Part shown: piece after piece, positions 12,650-24,769 of the stretch
Position numbering within the stretch: position 1 is the first letter of the stretch
How the letters are laid out: each line of letters opens with the position of its first letter
Assembly: GCA_950106755.1 (NCBI GenBank)
Contig: OX467089.1
Span: forward strand, 25,773,345 to 25,837,344
Direction of reading: 5' to 3'
Length of the DNA stretch: 64,000 bases
Origin: Climacium dendroides
Taxonomy: Eukaryota; Streptophyta; Bryopsida; Hypnales; Climaciaceae
Program-made: the position numbers and the translations under genes
Notes under the pieces: generated by a model
What the model was told of the DNA's origin: nothing
The model's database searches: none
The model's input: the letters and a program-made list of their open reading frames with translations, nothing else

Positions 12650-14230
12650 TTCCAAAGAGAATATATATGTAAGAAGTTATATTACAGAATAAATGGGCTA
12701 CCTGAGTAGATTGATTTCACTCCAGCAAAACCCAATTGAGCTCTCTACCGGGACGTTGTTCAGCTACCGGGACGTGCTCCTAGCGACCCCGAAGAGAGCC
12801 TCTTCCGTGCACTGCCATGACTTCGTCGAGACATGACTCCACCTTGCTCTGCCTGTCTGTCTGTACCCAAAACACTCGCTCTACCCCAAAAAGGCACCCG
12901 AAATTGCACACAGATGACTAAATGAAAACTAAGAAGAGAATACTAACAATGGGAAACTTAAAAGCCGTCCCGCAACCACAATTGAGATCACCAAGCCAAG
13001 CTAAAGCCAAAGCAGACTAAATTCCAGTACCACACTGCAACAGAGGTGAGCTACAATGGTTGCAAAATTCAAAGTTTGAGGGTCTGAGAATTGGTATAAT
13101 GGCGTCTCAAAGTCCGAATCTGAAGATGCAAGGGGGTTGGGATTCTTCGGAAAAGTATGATGAAAAGGGGGCTTGCTTTCTTTTCGGAGGGGGGGGGGGA
13201 GATATGATGAGTGCGCAAGGGGAGCAGGGAGAGGCGTGTGGACGTGTCAGTATGGGCACTGGTCCCCATGCTTTCCGCTTTTCTTTAGCTTTTCTGAACT
13301 TACTTAATTTGGGTCCTCCGTCCACGTTCTAGTGTGTTTCGGTACAGTTGCTTCGCTTCGTTTACCCCCGTTTCTACCCCTCCCTGGATTCTTTCGCAGG
13401 CTCCCTTCCTAGCTACAATTTCTGATTTGTCGTGGGAGTGATGGAGCGAGGGGGGAAATTGGCGTCACCTCGTACTGTAAATTGGTGTCGCCACATATCA
13501 TTATTTTTGCGGATATTGGTATGATACAGTAAACGGTTTACTTGCACTGAGAATGATATTTTAGTGGAACCACACCAAATAATTGATTTGGAAATGCTCG
13601 AAGTGGAGCACAACTGAAGAATCCAGGGCGGGTTGGCTAGACTGTTCAAAGAGGGAATCTTTCTGAACGAGATAGGTAAGAATACCCATCAAGAGTAAAA
13701 CCTTGTAGCATTTACATATCAATTAGTGTGGTTTCCACTAACTATCATTATTATCCTTATAACTGTAGCGTGACTTTGGCACGGCACGCACTATTACGGA
13801 CCCAGGCGTGTCCTGTACAATACAGTACCGCAGGCAGTGTCCTGTACATCCTGTAGCTTGTTTCTATGGAGGAGTTCCTCGCATCTTTCTTCTTTGTTTT
13901 TTTGTTTCTCTGTTTTTTTCCGGTTTTGGCTGAGTTTAGCTGCCTGTCTGACTTTGTGCTCGATTGCCGTTGTGGCCACAGGGAAAGTTGGAGCTCCGCT
14001 TTTCTTCGGTTCGATTCAGTCCACTTGGGAGCGTGATCTGCGGATCGGGATGGTCGAGGGCCCGCCCCGCGCAGACATTGAGTGATGACAGACAGTATTG
14101 TTCAACTGTAGTGGAGGCAGATATTTTTTTTTGCAGGGGAGGCAGATCGAGCTGCAGTTTTGTACGGGGACTACTGTTGCATTGAGGCAGTTAAAATTTG
14201 GGGAAGCGCTAGATTTCTACATTCATCCAT
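12650..14230. other. Intergenic DNA with mixed composition
   Basis: This stretch is GC-richer than the rest of the spacer. It includes a run of G near 13188-13199 and promoter-like pyrimidine tracts near 13860-13930. Overlapping ORFs on both strands (for example 13060-13332 and 13837-14085) show no family resemblance. I see no supported gene. Confidence 0.45.
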
Positions 14231-14239
14231 GCTGAGAAC

Positions 14240-14477
14240 TACATGGGGAAAAAAGCACCCCATTGCAACAATATTGTTGCAAAATTGTTTCAATGTTTGA
14301 ACAGTAGAGTACTAAAAACATACTGTTTTCAGTACTGCAACAATACAATTTCAATGGAAGGTGTACTCTATCCAGTGAAAATATACTATTGTAGTATTGC
14401 AACTGTATGTTTTTAGTACTCTATTGTTCAAGCATTGAAACAATATTGTTGCAATTGGGGGATGCTTTTCTCATGTA
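14240..14477. mobile_element. MITE with about 90-bp terminal inverted repeats
   Basis: The left arm starts tacatggggaaaaaagcacc and continues attgcaacaatattgttgc and agtagagtactaaaaacata. The right arm read on the minus strand gives tacatgagaaaagcatcccc followed by the same blocks. The element is about 238 bp, almost entirely inverted repeat with a short central loop, so it could fold as one hairpin. No ORF. The superfamily is not clear; TA at the borders would fit a Tc1/mariner-type element. Confidence 0.85.
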
Positions 14478-14479
14478 CC

Positions 14480-17400
14480 TACTCATTTCCACTCTATTCA
14501 TCCATTTCACCATCCAAATTTGGTGAATTCATCTTTACTAGTGTGCTACAATCAAAAAGAAAAGCAAAAGTAATGTTTTTTTAATTTATAAAAATCAAAA
14601 AGTAACTCAAAAAATCCATAACTTTCACAGCATACCATTTGTGGTACGCAAATCGAGTTTCCATGTCAGATTCATTAGGGGGCCATGTTATGTGAGATCA
14701 TTCACAAGGTCACACGTGTCACATTTTTTCAAAATGACTTAATTTTTGATGAATTTGACATTTGCACAAGGTAGGTCCAATCGCCACAAAATAAAGCTTG
14801 TGCACCCTCCTCACAATCAGCTTTCCAACGGTACCAAGAGTATAATTAGAGGACGCATGGTTCTACCATAACAAAATAAACTAAACTAAACTAACTAACG
14901 GTATGGATTCTAAATAGAAATGGAAATTTTTAGGTGGAAAAAAGACTACTTTTATTTGGCAAAAGTAGAGATTTATTTTTAATTGGTGCAATTTGGCCCT
15001 GTGGTGTCTCTCTAGCAAGGGTTGAATGAGATTGCACTGGCACTAATGGCAATTGTCAACAAAAAGAGAAAAAAATAAGTGTCGGCTTGAGTTCTTTGAC
15101 CCTAAAATACTAGAGCCTATACTAAATTTTGTAGTCAAACATCAAAGGCTTCTATCTTGGATGCTTCATTGTACCATTGAAAAGGAATGGAATTTTTTAT
15201 TTTTCTATTTTTCAAAAATTAATAGAGACATCATATACACCTTAAAAATTTCAGAATGTTTGTGAAATTTTGAAATTATTATGAATTTTTGAAGAAAAAA
15301 TAAATAAATACATATATATAAAATACAAAACAAGATAAATTTTTAAAAAAAATTCTCCATTAGTGTATAATTATTATGGTGTAGAACATTTATGTTGTAA
15401 ACCAAATTTTTGTGTCATTCTATAATTATAAAATTTATAGGTAATAGGCCCAAAGTTCAAATGCCTAAAAAATACACAATTTTAGGAATTTTACAAAAGT
15501 TCAAATTGAAATAGAGAGTAGATTTAATAAATTTATTTCATTAGTTGGGCTCAAATCTGAAAAAGATTATTTTAAAGGCTAAAATTCAATCAAAAACATT
15601 AGAAGTAGGCATTGCTAAATACATTAGAAAAGCATCTTTTGTGATCCATGGATTTAACATCTTTTGCAATTCCTTGGTGAGGGGATTTGACATTGAAAAA
15701 TGAATGGAATATTTTATAGAAATTTCAAATTATTATGAATTTTAGAATAAAAATTTAGGCCACGTAGAATTTACAATATATGCTTAAAAACTTTGAAACT
15801 TTCTTCATAGGTGTACATTATTGTTTAGAACATCATGATGGAAAAAAATTTACTATGACATTTTAAAATTAGCACTCTATGATTATAGGTCCAAAGTTCA
15901 AATTCCAAAAAAACATTTTTATTTTAGGAATTTTTCAAAAATTCCTATTGAAGTAAAAACTAGACTCAATAAACTTCATTTCTATAGCTAGACTCAAATG
16001 CAAAAAAGATCATTTTTATGGCTTAAATTTAGATTTAGATAAAAGAGTACAAATTGCCAAAATACACTACACAATGATCCATATTTCAAGAATCAACATT
16101 TCTCTAAAAAAATATTGCTATAATAATTATTATTTATTGAGGTTTAGGTACCCACACTTGCATACCACTTGTATCAACGAGTCCAAAAAAATGTGGATGA
16201 AAAACAATTCAGTGTTTTCCATCCCATATAGAACTTTCCATTTGTTTAAAGGATGTTTTTGGTCCCCACCAGGAGTACATGGTTAACTCCTAAGAGAGCT
16301 AGAATTCACCATTTGGATTATGAATGTTGTGAAGAACTTACTATTGGAACTACAGGAAATAGAAGAAGTACATCCAAATATATTGAAAAAGCAATTTTTA
16401 TTTATTTTTCAACAATGCAACTAGTATGGTTACGTAGTTATTCATAAATAAATATTATGCAAGGTTTAGAATGAGTTCATGTAGGAATGAGAAAAAAATG
16501 AAAACTTGCAAAAATGAAAATTTGATGTCTAGATTTTATTTATATCATAATTCATTTTGCTAAAACCATTCAAAATCTACAAGAGCCTCCTCCACTAGAC
16601 TTGGAAGGATTAATCCCTAAATGCTCAACTGCATTTTTTTGCATTACAGCAATTTCGGGCAGCTTACTATGAATGGAGATTTCATTATTTTTATTTGAAA
16701 TTTTCATACAACATGTGACCAAGGAGTAGCTTTAAGGCCCAACAATTTTCATAACTTTGGACTACACGGTTAAAAAGTTATTGCATGATATGTCATTTTC
16801 AAAGCTCGGCAGGCAACTCAATTTTTTTTTGAAAAATCGCTTTTTAAGAAAATAAAAATTTGAAATTGGTTATCTAAAGTTATATATACATGAAAAGCTT
16901 CGAATCATTCCATTTTGATTTATGAGATGAAAGTTATGAACAAATTTAGTTTGCGGGCACTTATGGATTCTCAACTCTAAAATAAACTTTGGAGTCCATT
17001 ATTGAATTCAATTTTCAATATTTTTTGAAAAAAATAAAGTCCTAGGATATATATTGTATATTACCAACATTAGAACCATTGGGATTCTCATTTTTCAATT
17101 CCATAAATAAATTTTTAATAATTTAGTGTTTTGAATGATTGTCTATTTTTTTCTACTTACTATTTTTTTCCTACATGTTGTACAATTCCAAATGATCTCA
17201 AATGTTTTAAGCATATAGCCAACTTGCCTTGAAGAGTGAATTCAAAGAGTAACCACTATTTTGGACATTTTTTCATACAAATGTGACCTTGTAAAGTGCA
17301 GCTGCCCAATTTTTTGCAAGGACAAAAAAGGATTTTTGTAAATTCAAATGTTAATATCTTGCAATCTACGTTGTGGAAATCTCTGAAATTTTTCCCACAT

Positions 17401-18900
17401 CTTCTCAAACAAGTGTACTTCAAGATCCTATGGTTACATGTGTCTAAAAAAAGTTTGTTCCTAAAATTTGGTACTTGTCCTAAAAATGGCAGTTTTGGAG
17501 TGTTTTTATTTCTTGATGTTTTGGTACATAGATCTTGCTAGAAATCAAACAAGGATTCCAAATTCATTTTTTTTTAGCATTTTGTGGACAACGAATGAAT
17601 AGACTATGAATTTTCAAAGTGATGAAAATATATAGGTGTACTTGAAAAAAAAAGGATATGAACCTATTCCATAGCTTCCTATCAACTTGAACAACTTTTT
17701 GCCTATTTAATAATTAATTAAAGTATAAAAATAGTTAAGCAATCCAAAAAAAAATTAAAATATAATTAAAATAAGTTAGTCATTTATCCAAGTTGTTCTT
17801 ACAATTTTTGGATGGTCCCTCCTATTTTCCTCTAAGGCGACCACATTTACCAGACCCTTGTCTTGACCTCCAACTCCTAAATTCTCTTCCTTGTGTGTCA
17901 AGGTTTTGTTTAAGTGTTAGAGTTTTGTTGCATGTAAGAGATATGATTTGTTTATAAGAGATTATGCTTTTGAACAATTAAAATAGTGAAGCAAAAAAAT
18001 TTGCAATGTATGCTTATAGTCATTGACAAAGAAGAAATACAAGATTGTATAGAACAAGTTGAATTTCTATGAATTAGGCAATCTTTATATGTATATATAT
18101 TGATTTATGTATTTTTTTGAAGGGGGGGTAAACCAAGTTGTCAGGTGACGTGGCATTTAGAGTTAAAGCACATCACAATGTAATATCTATTAGACTAGGA
18201 TGGTTTCTTTAGCCCATGTTGTGAATTTAAAGAGTCCCTAGTCATTTAAGAACCCAGTGTAGAAGTTGACTTTTTGTTCTTGTGAACTAAGATTTGAAGT
18301 ATATAAGCTTGGGATTTCCTTGACTTGTCATTCTTGTCAAGTGAATAACATAATTTAGACATCTTTTTAATTGATTATTTTCTAACCAAAATGAGTCATT
18401 TCTACATGTCCTAAACCCATCCTAGCTAGCAAATAAAATGGTTTGGAAGAAATAATGGTTCAAGTTAGTTCTTGTCAATAGGTTCTATCTCGATTTTGGC
18501 CAAAAAAATGTCTTAAAAAGTTCATAAACACCTTTGAGCTAAGCATTCATTCATTTTTTGGACAAAGCAAAACATGTGAGATTTGCTCAAATTAGGGTTT
18601 GCCCTCACAAGAATGCCTCATGGGGGTCCATGTAAATGTTTTTGTAAGGTTATAGAATTTAAAGAAAATAAAAGGTGTCCCGCACATTTTTAAGTAGGGT
18701 GAAGCTTAGTGCAAAGGCTTCATTATAAAGACTTGTATTCCAGTGTAAGAGTAGAAATTTATGGCCTCCTTTGTCCAGCATAGGTGTAAATTCAACTTTT
18801 TTACACAAATGGTTGATGGACACCCTAGATAGATCACTATTGGTGAGTCCAATGGCTACGTGCTGCATCACGGCTAGTGGTGGTTGGCCATAAGAGGCCT
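14480..18900. other. AT-rich intergenic DNA, no supported gene
   Basis: Long AT-rich sequence. Blocks near 15360-15700 and 15780-16070 resemble each other (a caaagttcaaat block, then a tttaggaattttacaaaagt-like block, then aataaa.tt.att), so the area is probably made of degraded repeat copies. None of the short ORFs is recognisable. Confidence 0.5.
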
Positions 18901-19092
18901 CATGGCCCTTTCCTATGCTCAACCCAATATTTGTTTGTCTTCTTGTGTCATGTTATTTCTTGCAATGAAATTCCGTTTCATTTATGTAAAAAAAAAAAGC
19001 CTCATCATAGGAGGTTCTATGCACCAAGCTCTCCTCCCTTACAACATTTCAATCTTCTCAATAATATATCTCCAAATAAATGAAATATCAAG

Positions 19093-19177
19093 TATTCCCT
19101 TTGTCTCAAAATAAATCTGTGGTACTCCCACAATTTTCCATTAGAAATCATAGGTTTATTCAAAGATAGATGGAGTG
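19093..19177. mobile_element. Short Stowaway-like hairpin MITE
   Basis: The left end tattccctttgtctcaaaat and the right end (minus strand cactccatctatctttgaat) match at about 20 of 28 positions. They resemble the Stowaway consensus. The element is only about 85 bp, nearly all inverted repeat. Confidence 0.65.
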
Positions 19178-19179
19178 CA

Positions 19180-20430
19180 AGCAAGATGTAATTTAACATG
19201 ACAATATCATCTAAGTTACCTTGAGTAAGGTAGTATGCTTTAGAAGTGACCATTCAAAGGTTGGTCTACCTTTTTCATAGGTTTTTGTAGACAAAAAACA
19301 TTTTAGATCATTTTTTAAAGAGAAAAATAGATGTGAATTTAACACAAGTGGTTTTGTATTTTTCCAAGATTTTTTGAATTACTTCTAAATTTTCAAAGAT
19401 TTGGGGCATAGGCACCTATTTGTGACCACAGGTCTCCCCAAATCCATCCACCTACAACTTGTACAAAGATGTGAGGAAATCAAAGACAATGATTGGCTCT
19501 AGCAATAAAAAACCAATTTTTCCTCAATTCATTCAATGACTAAAGTAGTCTCCATTATCCAACTAATAATAAGGGCAGTTTGAAGGAGGGGTGGTTTTAG
19601 AGCATACTACGTTAACCCTTAAATGACAAGCCAGTCACCGTGCATTTGTTTCAGTACTGTGTAAATTGTTGGCTTAAAAAAATGAGAAAGCACTCACAAG
19701 CTATTGTAGAAGACCTTCCTTTTCCCACAAAATTTGGAGGATGAATAATTGCACTTCTGTCCTTCATGGAGAGATTCTTCGTCATCCATCAGAAAAAAAC
19801 GTCGGGCACCGACGGCGTTTGAGGGCCCCCCTAGATCACTTTCACTCAATATACTCACTATTACTGTTTTCTCAATAGTAATGCCTTTTCATTTTAACAC
19901 TGCTACAATTATTATATGCATGGCATACATTGTTACAAAATACCCAGCCACTCCATTGTATTGTGACATGATGTAATTCCTGTCAATATTACTCATTGCC
20001 CATTCACCTTTCTCTTCCATTCATACACTCTCCCCCAGTTTACCTCACTGCAAAGAAGTTGTACTTGAATTCATTGAGAAAACTGAAATCCTGCAATTTT
20101 GCACCATAACCTGAGCTGCCACAAGCAGCAGGAGACACTGTTATTTGGGTTCATCACACAATCAGTACACGGTAAAACTGAGATGCAGACATATGCAATG
20201 CAATCTGTCGGCAATCTCAAATAAGCGAGTCTTCTTTGATGATCAATTGAGCTATAAAAAAAGAGTTTTGAACAAACAGCTCATGAAAGGAAGAAGCATT
20301 TCACAGTGATTCACAGGGCAATGGTCCACGTCAAGCAATGCAAAAATATTCATAGCCTTAAAAAATGAGATCACGCAGGTGAAAGGCTGGGAGCAGAGTA
20401 ATGTGCAAATTGATGTCTCAGCCTTGGAGA
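19180..20430. other. Intergenic DNA and 3' flank of the FAM185A-like gene
   Basis: AT-rich up to about 20000, then more balanced sequence, probably the 3' untranslated region of the minus-strand gene that stops at 20438. No separate gene is supported; the ORF at 19749-19976 shows no family features. Confidence 0.45.
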
Positions 20431-20437
20431 GTTTCAG

Positions 20438-23400
20438 TTACTTGACAAAGCTGGGCAAGCTGCTGGCCATTGCAACATCAATCCAACTGCGCATCTTGAC
20501 TTGAAGGGACCCTGAAGAAATTATCCTAATTTTACAAAATTGAGGTTCTGTGCTAGCTTGAGACGCCTCTTCTGACCTATTCGCACGACTATCATCGCCT
20601 TGCATCCCACCCCAAGAGTCCTGCCCTGCAAAGGTGTATTGACCTGGTCGATCTGTAGCAGATAGTATTTGCGAAGTCTGGGCAATCTCTTTTCCCCCAT
20701 TATACTCTACCTGTACCAACACAGCAACCATCGAGAACTGAAGTCACTTCATTGTTCCAGTGTAAATCTGAGCTGGCAGAGATAAAAATTCTTGCGATCA
20801 GTAACCAAGCACATGCAGCAAAATAAAACCATGGAAGTACTCTAGACGATAGATTATGCAGGAAAGCAATTCAAACCTGTGCAGAAAGATTATTGGAAAA
20901 GTATAAAGTCACGCTTCCCTCGCTCGCGTCTATATCAATCTGATTGTCATCAAATACGATCAGTAGGGGGATCTGTCATTAAACTGACTACCTTGCAAAC
21001 AATAGACTGACTACATAATACTATGAGATTCAAGAACAGAATAAGGGAACCCTTGATAACTTCCTAGGATAACCAACAAGCTATAAGACATCTGGAGGTC
21101 AATTGATTGCCAAACTACAAGGGAAACATCAGTTCATTCTTAATACCGACGTATCAATATTGGCACGAACTGAGGTTCATATAGGTGCGCGAAGTTTCAT
21201 TGTTTACTGGCTACATATCGAGGTCTTAATTGAGAAAACTCCAGGGGAAAACTCAATGCTCACCTCTCGAGCATGCTCATGTAGTTGCAATGACACAGCG
21301 CCTCCACTCGTCACAATCTTTGCCTTACTGGGGGAAGGTACATGAATCAGGACCTCAAATGAAAGATTTGAACACTTTCAAACTATGTTCATCATTCAGA
21401 TTTCAGACTTTCAACGTTACCAAACCAAGGAAAACTAAAAAACGTTGAAGCTCAAAATTTGAAAGAAACCCCTTTCGCACAGTGAATAGCTTATACGGCT
21501 TGCAATCAGCACTTTGTAGTCCCCACCACTTCGCAGTGATGGGTTTCCCTCTCAGGGTAGGAGCTTGGAGTGCAATAACCATGTACCGTAAAGAACCAGA
21601 GAACAGGACAGGAATTGCAAGGAAACAGGATATTCAAGAGAGTAGTTCCAGTACCCATCTATTCCGGTTATCTGGACTGATCCACCGTCTGTTGAAACCT
21701 GTTTAAGCAAGACGAGGGGACTCGATCAATACTTACGCTCATACAAAAGTGCACTGCTTCCACCTTACTTAAGATTCATTCAATATAATGAGACTAAAGA
21801 ATAGTCCTCATCGTACAACACACAAACCGAAATATCTTTCCAGAAATTTTAAAAAAAAGAACCCTCTCTAGATGCCATATTAATTGCTAAAAATAAAAGC
21901 TTGACATTCGAAGTACACGTACCAAAGCACTATCTTGCGCCTGAATATGCTTCGCTTCAAATGAACCACCACTTGATTTCATCACCACATCTATAGTGTA
22001 ACCCAAAAAATGAAATATTTGAAAATCAGTTCCTACGATGAGAAACACTAGAAGGTACCATTGAAGTTTGGAGTTTAGGGTAAAGATAGAGCTTTGGTGC
22101 TTGAACTTGAAAAGGCCTTCTGTATCTGTTCAAAAAAAGCATCAAAAGCATCAACTGGAACGACGTCACGATACTGAAGAAGATCGACTGCTTTTCTAAA
22201 ACTAAGAGGTGCTTACCATTGCCGTAAAGAGATCCAACGTAAATATTACCTCCGCCAGAATCCATATCAATGGTGGTGCCCACCAGCCGTTTTATTGAAA
22301 CATCACCCCCCATTGTTTTTATCACAGAATCTGCAGAAACCTGGCACAGACATAACAGCATGAACAGACAAGCCATTGTCTACTTCCCAAGGTTAATACT
22401 AGGAGCAAAATACTATCGCAGCGAATTACTGTTTCGGACGAGCACTGATTCTTCAAGATAACTGATCGGCTATACACAGATTTACAGGTTGCTGAAAATC
22501 AAGAATCATTAAAGACAACTTCAATGCCTGAAAAGCGTATGAAAACCTTACCAAGTCAGCTGTGAAACAACCTCCATGAGTCAGAATTTTGGCCGCTCCT
22601 CCCCGCATATCACCTTTCGTAAGTAGAGGCAAGACAAGGATCCACATATCAGTGCTCAGCTCTGGGTTCAGACGAAAGGCTAGATCTTAAGGTGCATCAG
22701 ATCGATCAACAGTGGAGTCTCACCAAGTGTCACATGGCCACCAGAAGTCTCAACATTCAAGTTCCCTTCTCTCTGCAATAACTCCACACATGATATCTGC
22801 ATCAGAAGTGTGGTGGAGAAGACAGACATGTCTATTATATTGAATACACAATGTCACAACCCACTGTCACGTTTTCATCCTTAAATTTCCATCAGAAGTT
22901 TTGGAAGTGCTATTGAGTTTAAAATTCAAGGCTGAATTTCTTTTGTAAATGCTCCAATATATTCGTTGATCACAACAAATCGCGGAAAAACAGTAGCACG
23001 AACTAGTATACTGATCCACCATCACGCTCAATGATTCATGACACAACATACCACTCGTAAAGCAATGCTATGGTATAAAGATTGTTTTGTCTTTAGAACG
23101 GAATTCACTTGAGACAGTCACCATAAATCTGAACTGAGTTAAGAGGGTATTTCTGCAATTACAATCCATCTCTAAGCTAAGGAAATACCTAAAAAGGTCA
23201 CATCTTGAAAAATTGACTATGTAACGGTCCTCACCAGACTTTGAATGCGAACTGGATTCTGCTTGGTCTCCACAAACAAGCTGCACCAACGTGCAGGCAT
23301 GGCTGCCCTTACACCCTCAAGAGACACGCTTCCCTCCAATGCTTGACCTCCATGTCCTTGAATGTATCCAATTTTCTGCAACTCTGATCAGGCCAGATAC

Positions 23401-24764
23401 TCTCAGACCACGGTCAAAATCCTGGAGAACACCGATATCTACGGCGGCCAATATCTAAGAATTAAGATTACATCAACAGCAGAAAGTCAATTCTTCTCCG
23501 CAGGGTTGAACGTGGGAATCTAGAATGCTTACTGACATAATTGGGGGACTCTATCAATTGGAAATCTGACCAGTCACCAACTCTGAGTCCAGCTTTCCAA
23601 CGGGCCTGCAAAATGACATCAGAAACTACTTACTACAAAGCCAAATGCCTGCACAAGGTGTAAAGTATGACGTATTGAAAGTTGTCCGTATGGAAGCTCT
23701 GACTTGGCCAGCGTCACTACTCACAACTTCATCACAGCAAATGAAACTCACCTCTAACACAATCTCCTCCAGGTTATCCCCTGTTACGACATCCACATCG
23801 GTGTCTGAACCAGCCACACATATCTACATCACATTCCAGTTCAGCAGTCCCTTGAGAAGAAAGTGAACAGGTAGTCTCCAGAGATTTATTGTATCCATTT
23901 TCAGCAAAGAATTGTTCAAAGCTGAAATATTCAAAAGCAAGGTCTATTTTATATAATTCACTGTGTAGAATAAAAAACGAACGGAGGTAGTCAAATTCTT
24001 TTTCTAATCGAAAAAATTGGGTCGGCTACATACGCTCAACTCGGCTCCCACTTTTACAGGCACACGCTTGATAGAGACATCTGCTTCCTTGATTCTCAAA
24101 TCGGGGCTTGTTGTGAAGCAATGCCTACCCCATTCCGAATATCTCTTTATCCCTACGGATCTCCAGTTCCCTGCGAAGCAATAGTTTGATGAAACCAAGG
24201 TTCTCTTTCAAATAGAAAAAGAAAAATATAGTATGTGCAAGCCTATAACACCTGCCCTAAATTCTTGCTGAAACTCATCCGAACTTTATTTTCAATCATG
24301 TGCCAGTCACGATGAAATCCATCGTCCTCAAAGCTACTCAAATTCTGAAGTAGCGGAAAATTTCAACACCGTACATTCTACCAATGCACCAACTGGCATA
24401 ATTATAGGATTCAAACTACGGTGACCCTGCGTCCAATTCAAAACTACTCATCATCGATTAATTATTGCAGGGCCTCTGCGTTTGACGCCTGCGCATTCGT
24501 GTCAAGGTTTTGTTTAAGCGATTCCAGTGACTCCCATTGCACAATCGACAGACGCGAAACCTAATTCAACACGATGTGACCTAAACCTAAAAGATCTGAA
24601 AATTTACCTCCGGGATTGGGCAGCCCAGCAGATGTCCACTTTCGACTGCTCGTCGACAGCTTATTCACCCGATCAGCAATCCTACACTCACCACGCACAC
24701 GATCTCGCAACACCAGTATACCCCGGCGCATGGAGGTCCATTGCACAGTTCGCCCCTGCAACAT
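20438..24764 (-). CDS. FAM185A-like protein with DUF4097 (putative adhesin) repeats
   Basis: Minus-strand exons that join in phase: 24608-24764, 24034-24170, 23752-23823, 23533-23605, 23313-23383, 23235-23258 (24-nt microexon, tentative), 22724-22772, 22552-22613, 22217-22340, 21923-21990, 21655-21698, 21264-21327, 20877-20939 and 20438-20710. This gives 426 residues (418 without the microexon). The core repeats short beta units with a Gly pair: TSGGHVTLG, THGGCFTADL, MGGDVSIKRL, DSGGGNIYVGSL, SSGGSFEAKHI, STDGGSVQITGI, TSGGAVSLQL, ASEGSVTLYF. This is the DUF4097 pattern seen in FAM185A-type proteins. Residues 1-52 are basic and Ser/Thr-rich without acidic clusters, so an organelle (mitochondrial) presequence is possible. 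The start follows an in-frame TGA. Function is unknown in plants. The least certain parts are the microexon and the 23313-23383 acceptor. Confidence 0.75.
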
Positions 24765-24769
24765 ACAAT

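Noticed and set aside
23395..23450. Extra FAM185A-like exon reading ILAAVDIGVLQDFDRGLR
   Set aside because: It would need a 25-nt intron before the next exon. Skipping it gives correct phase between 23533 and 23383.
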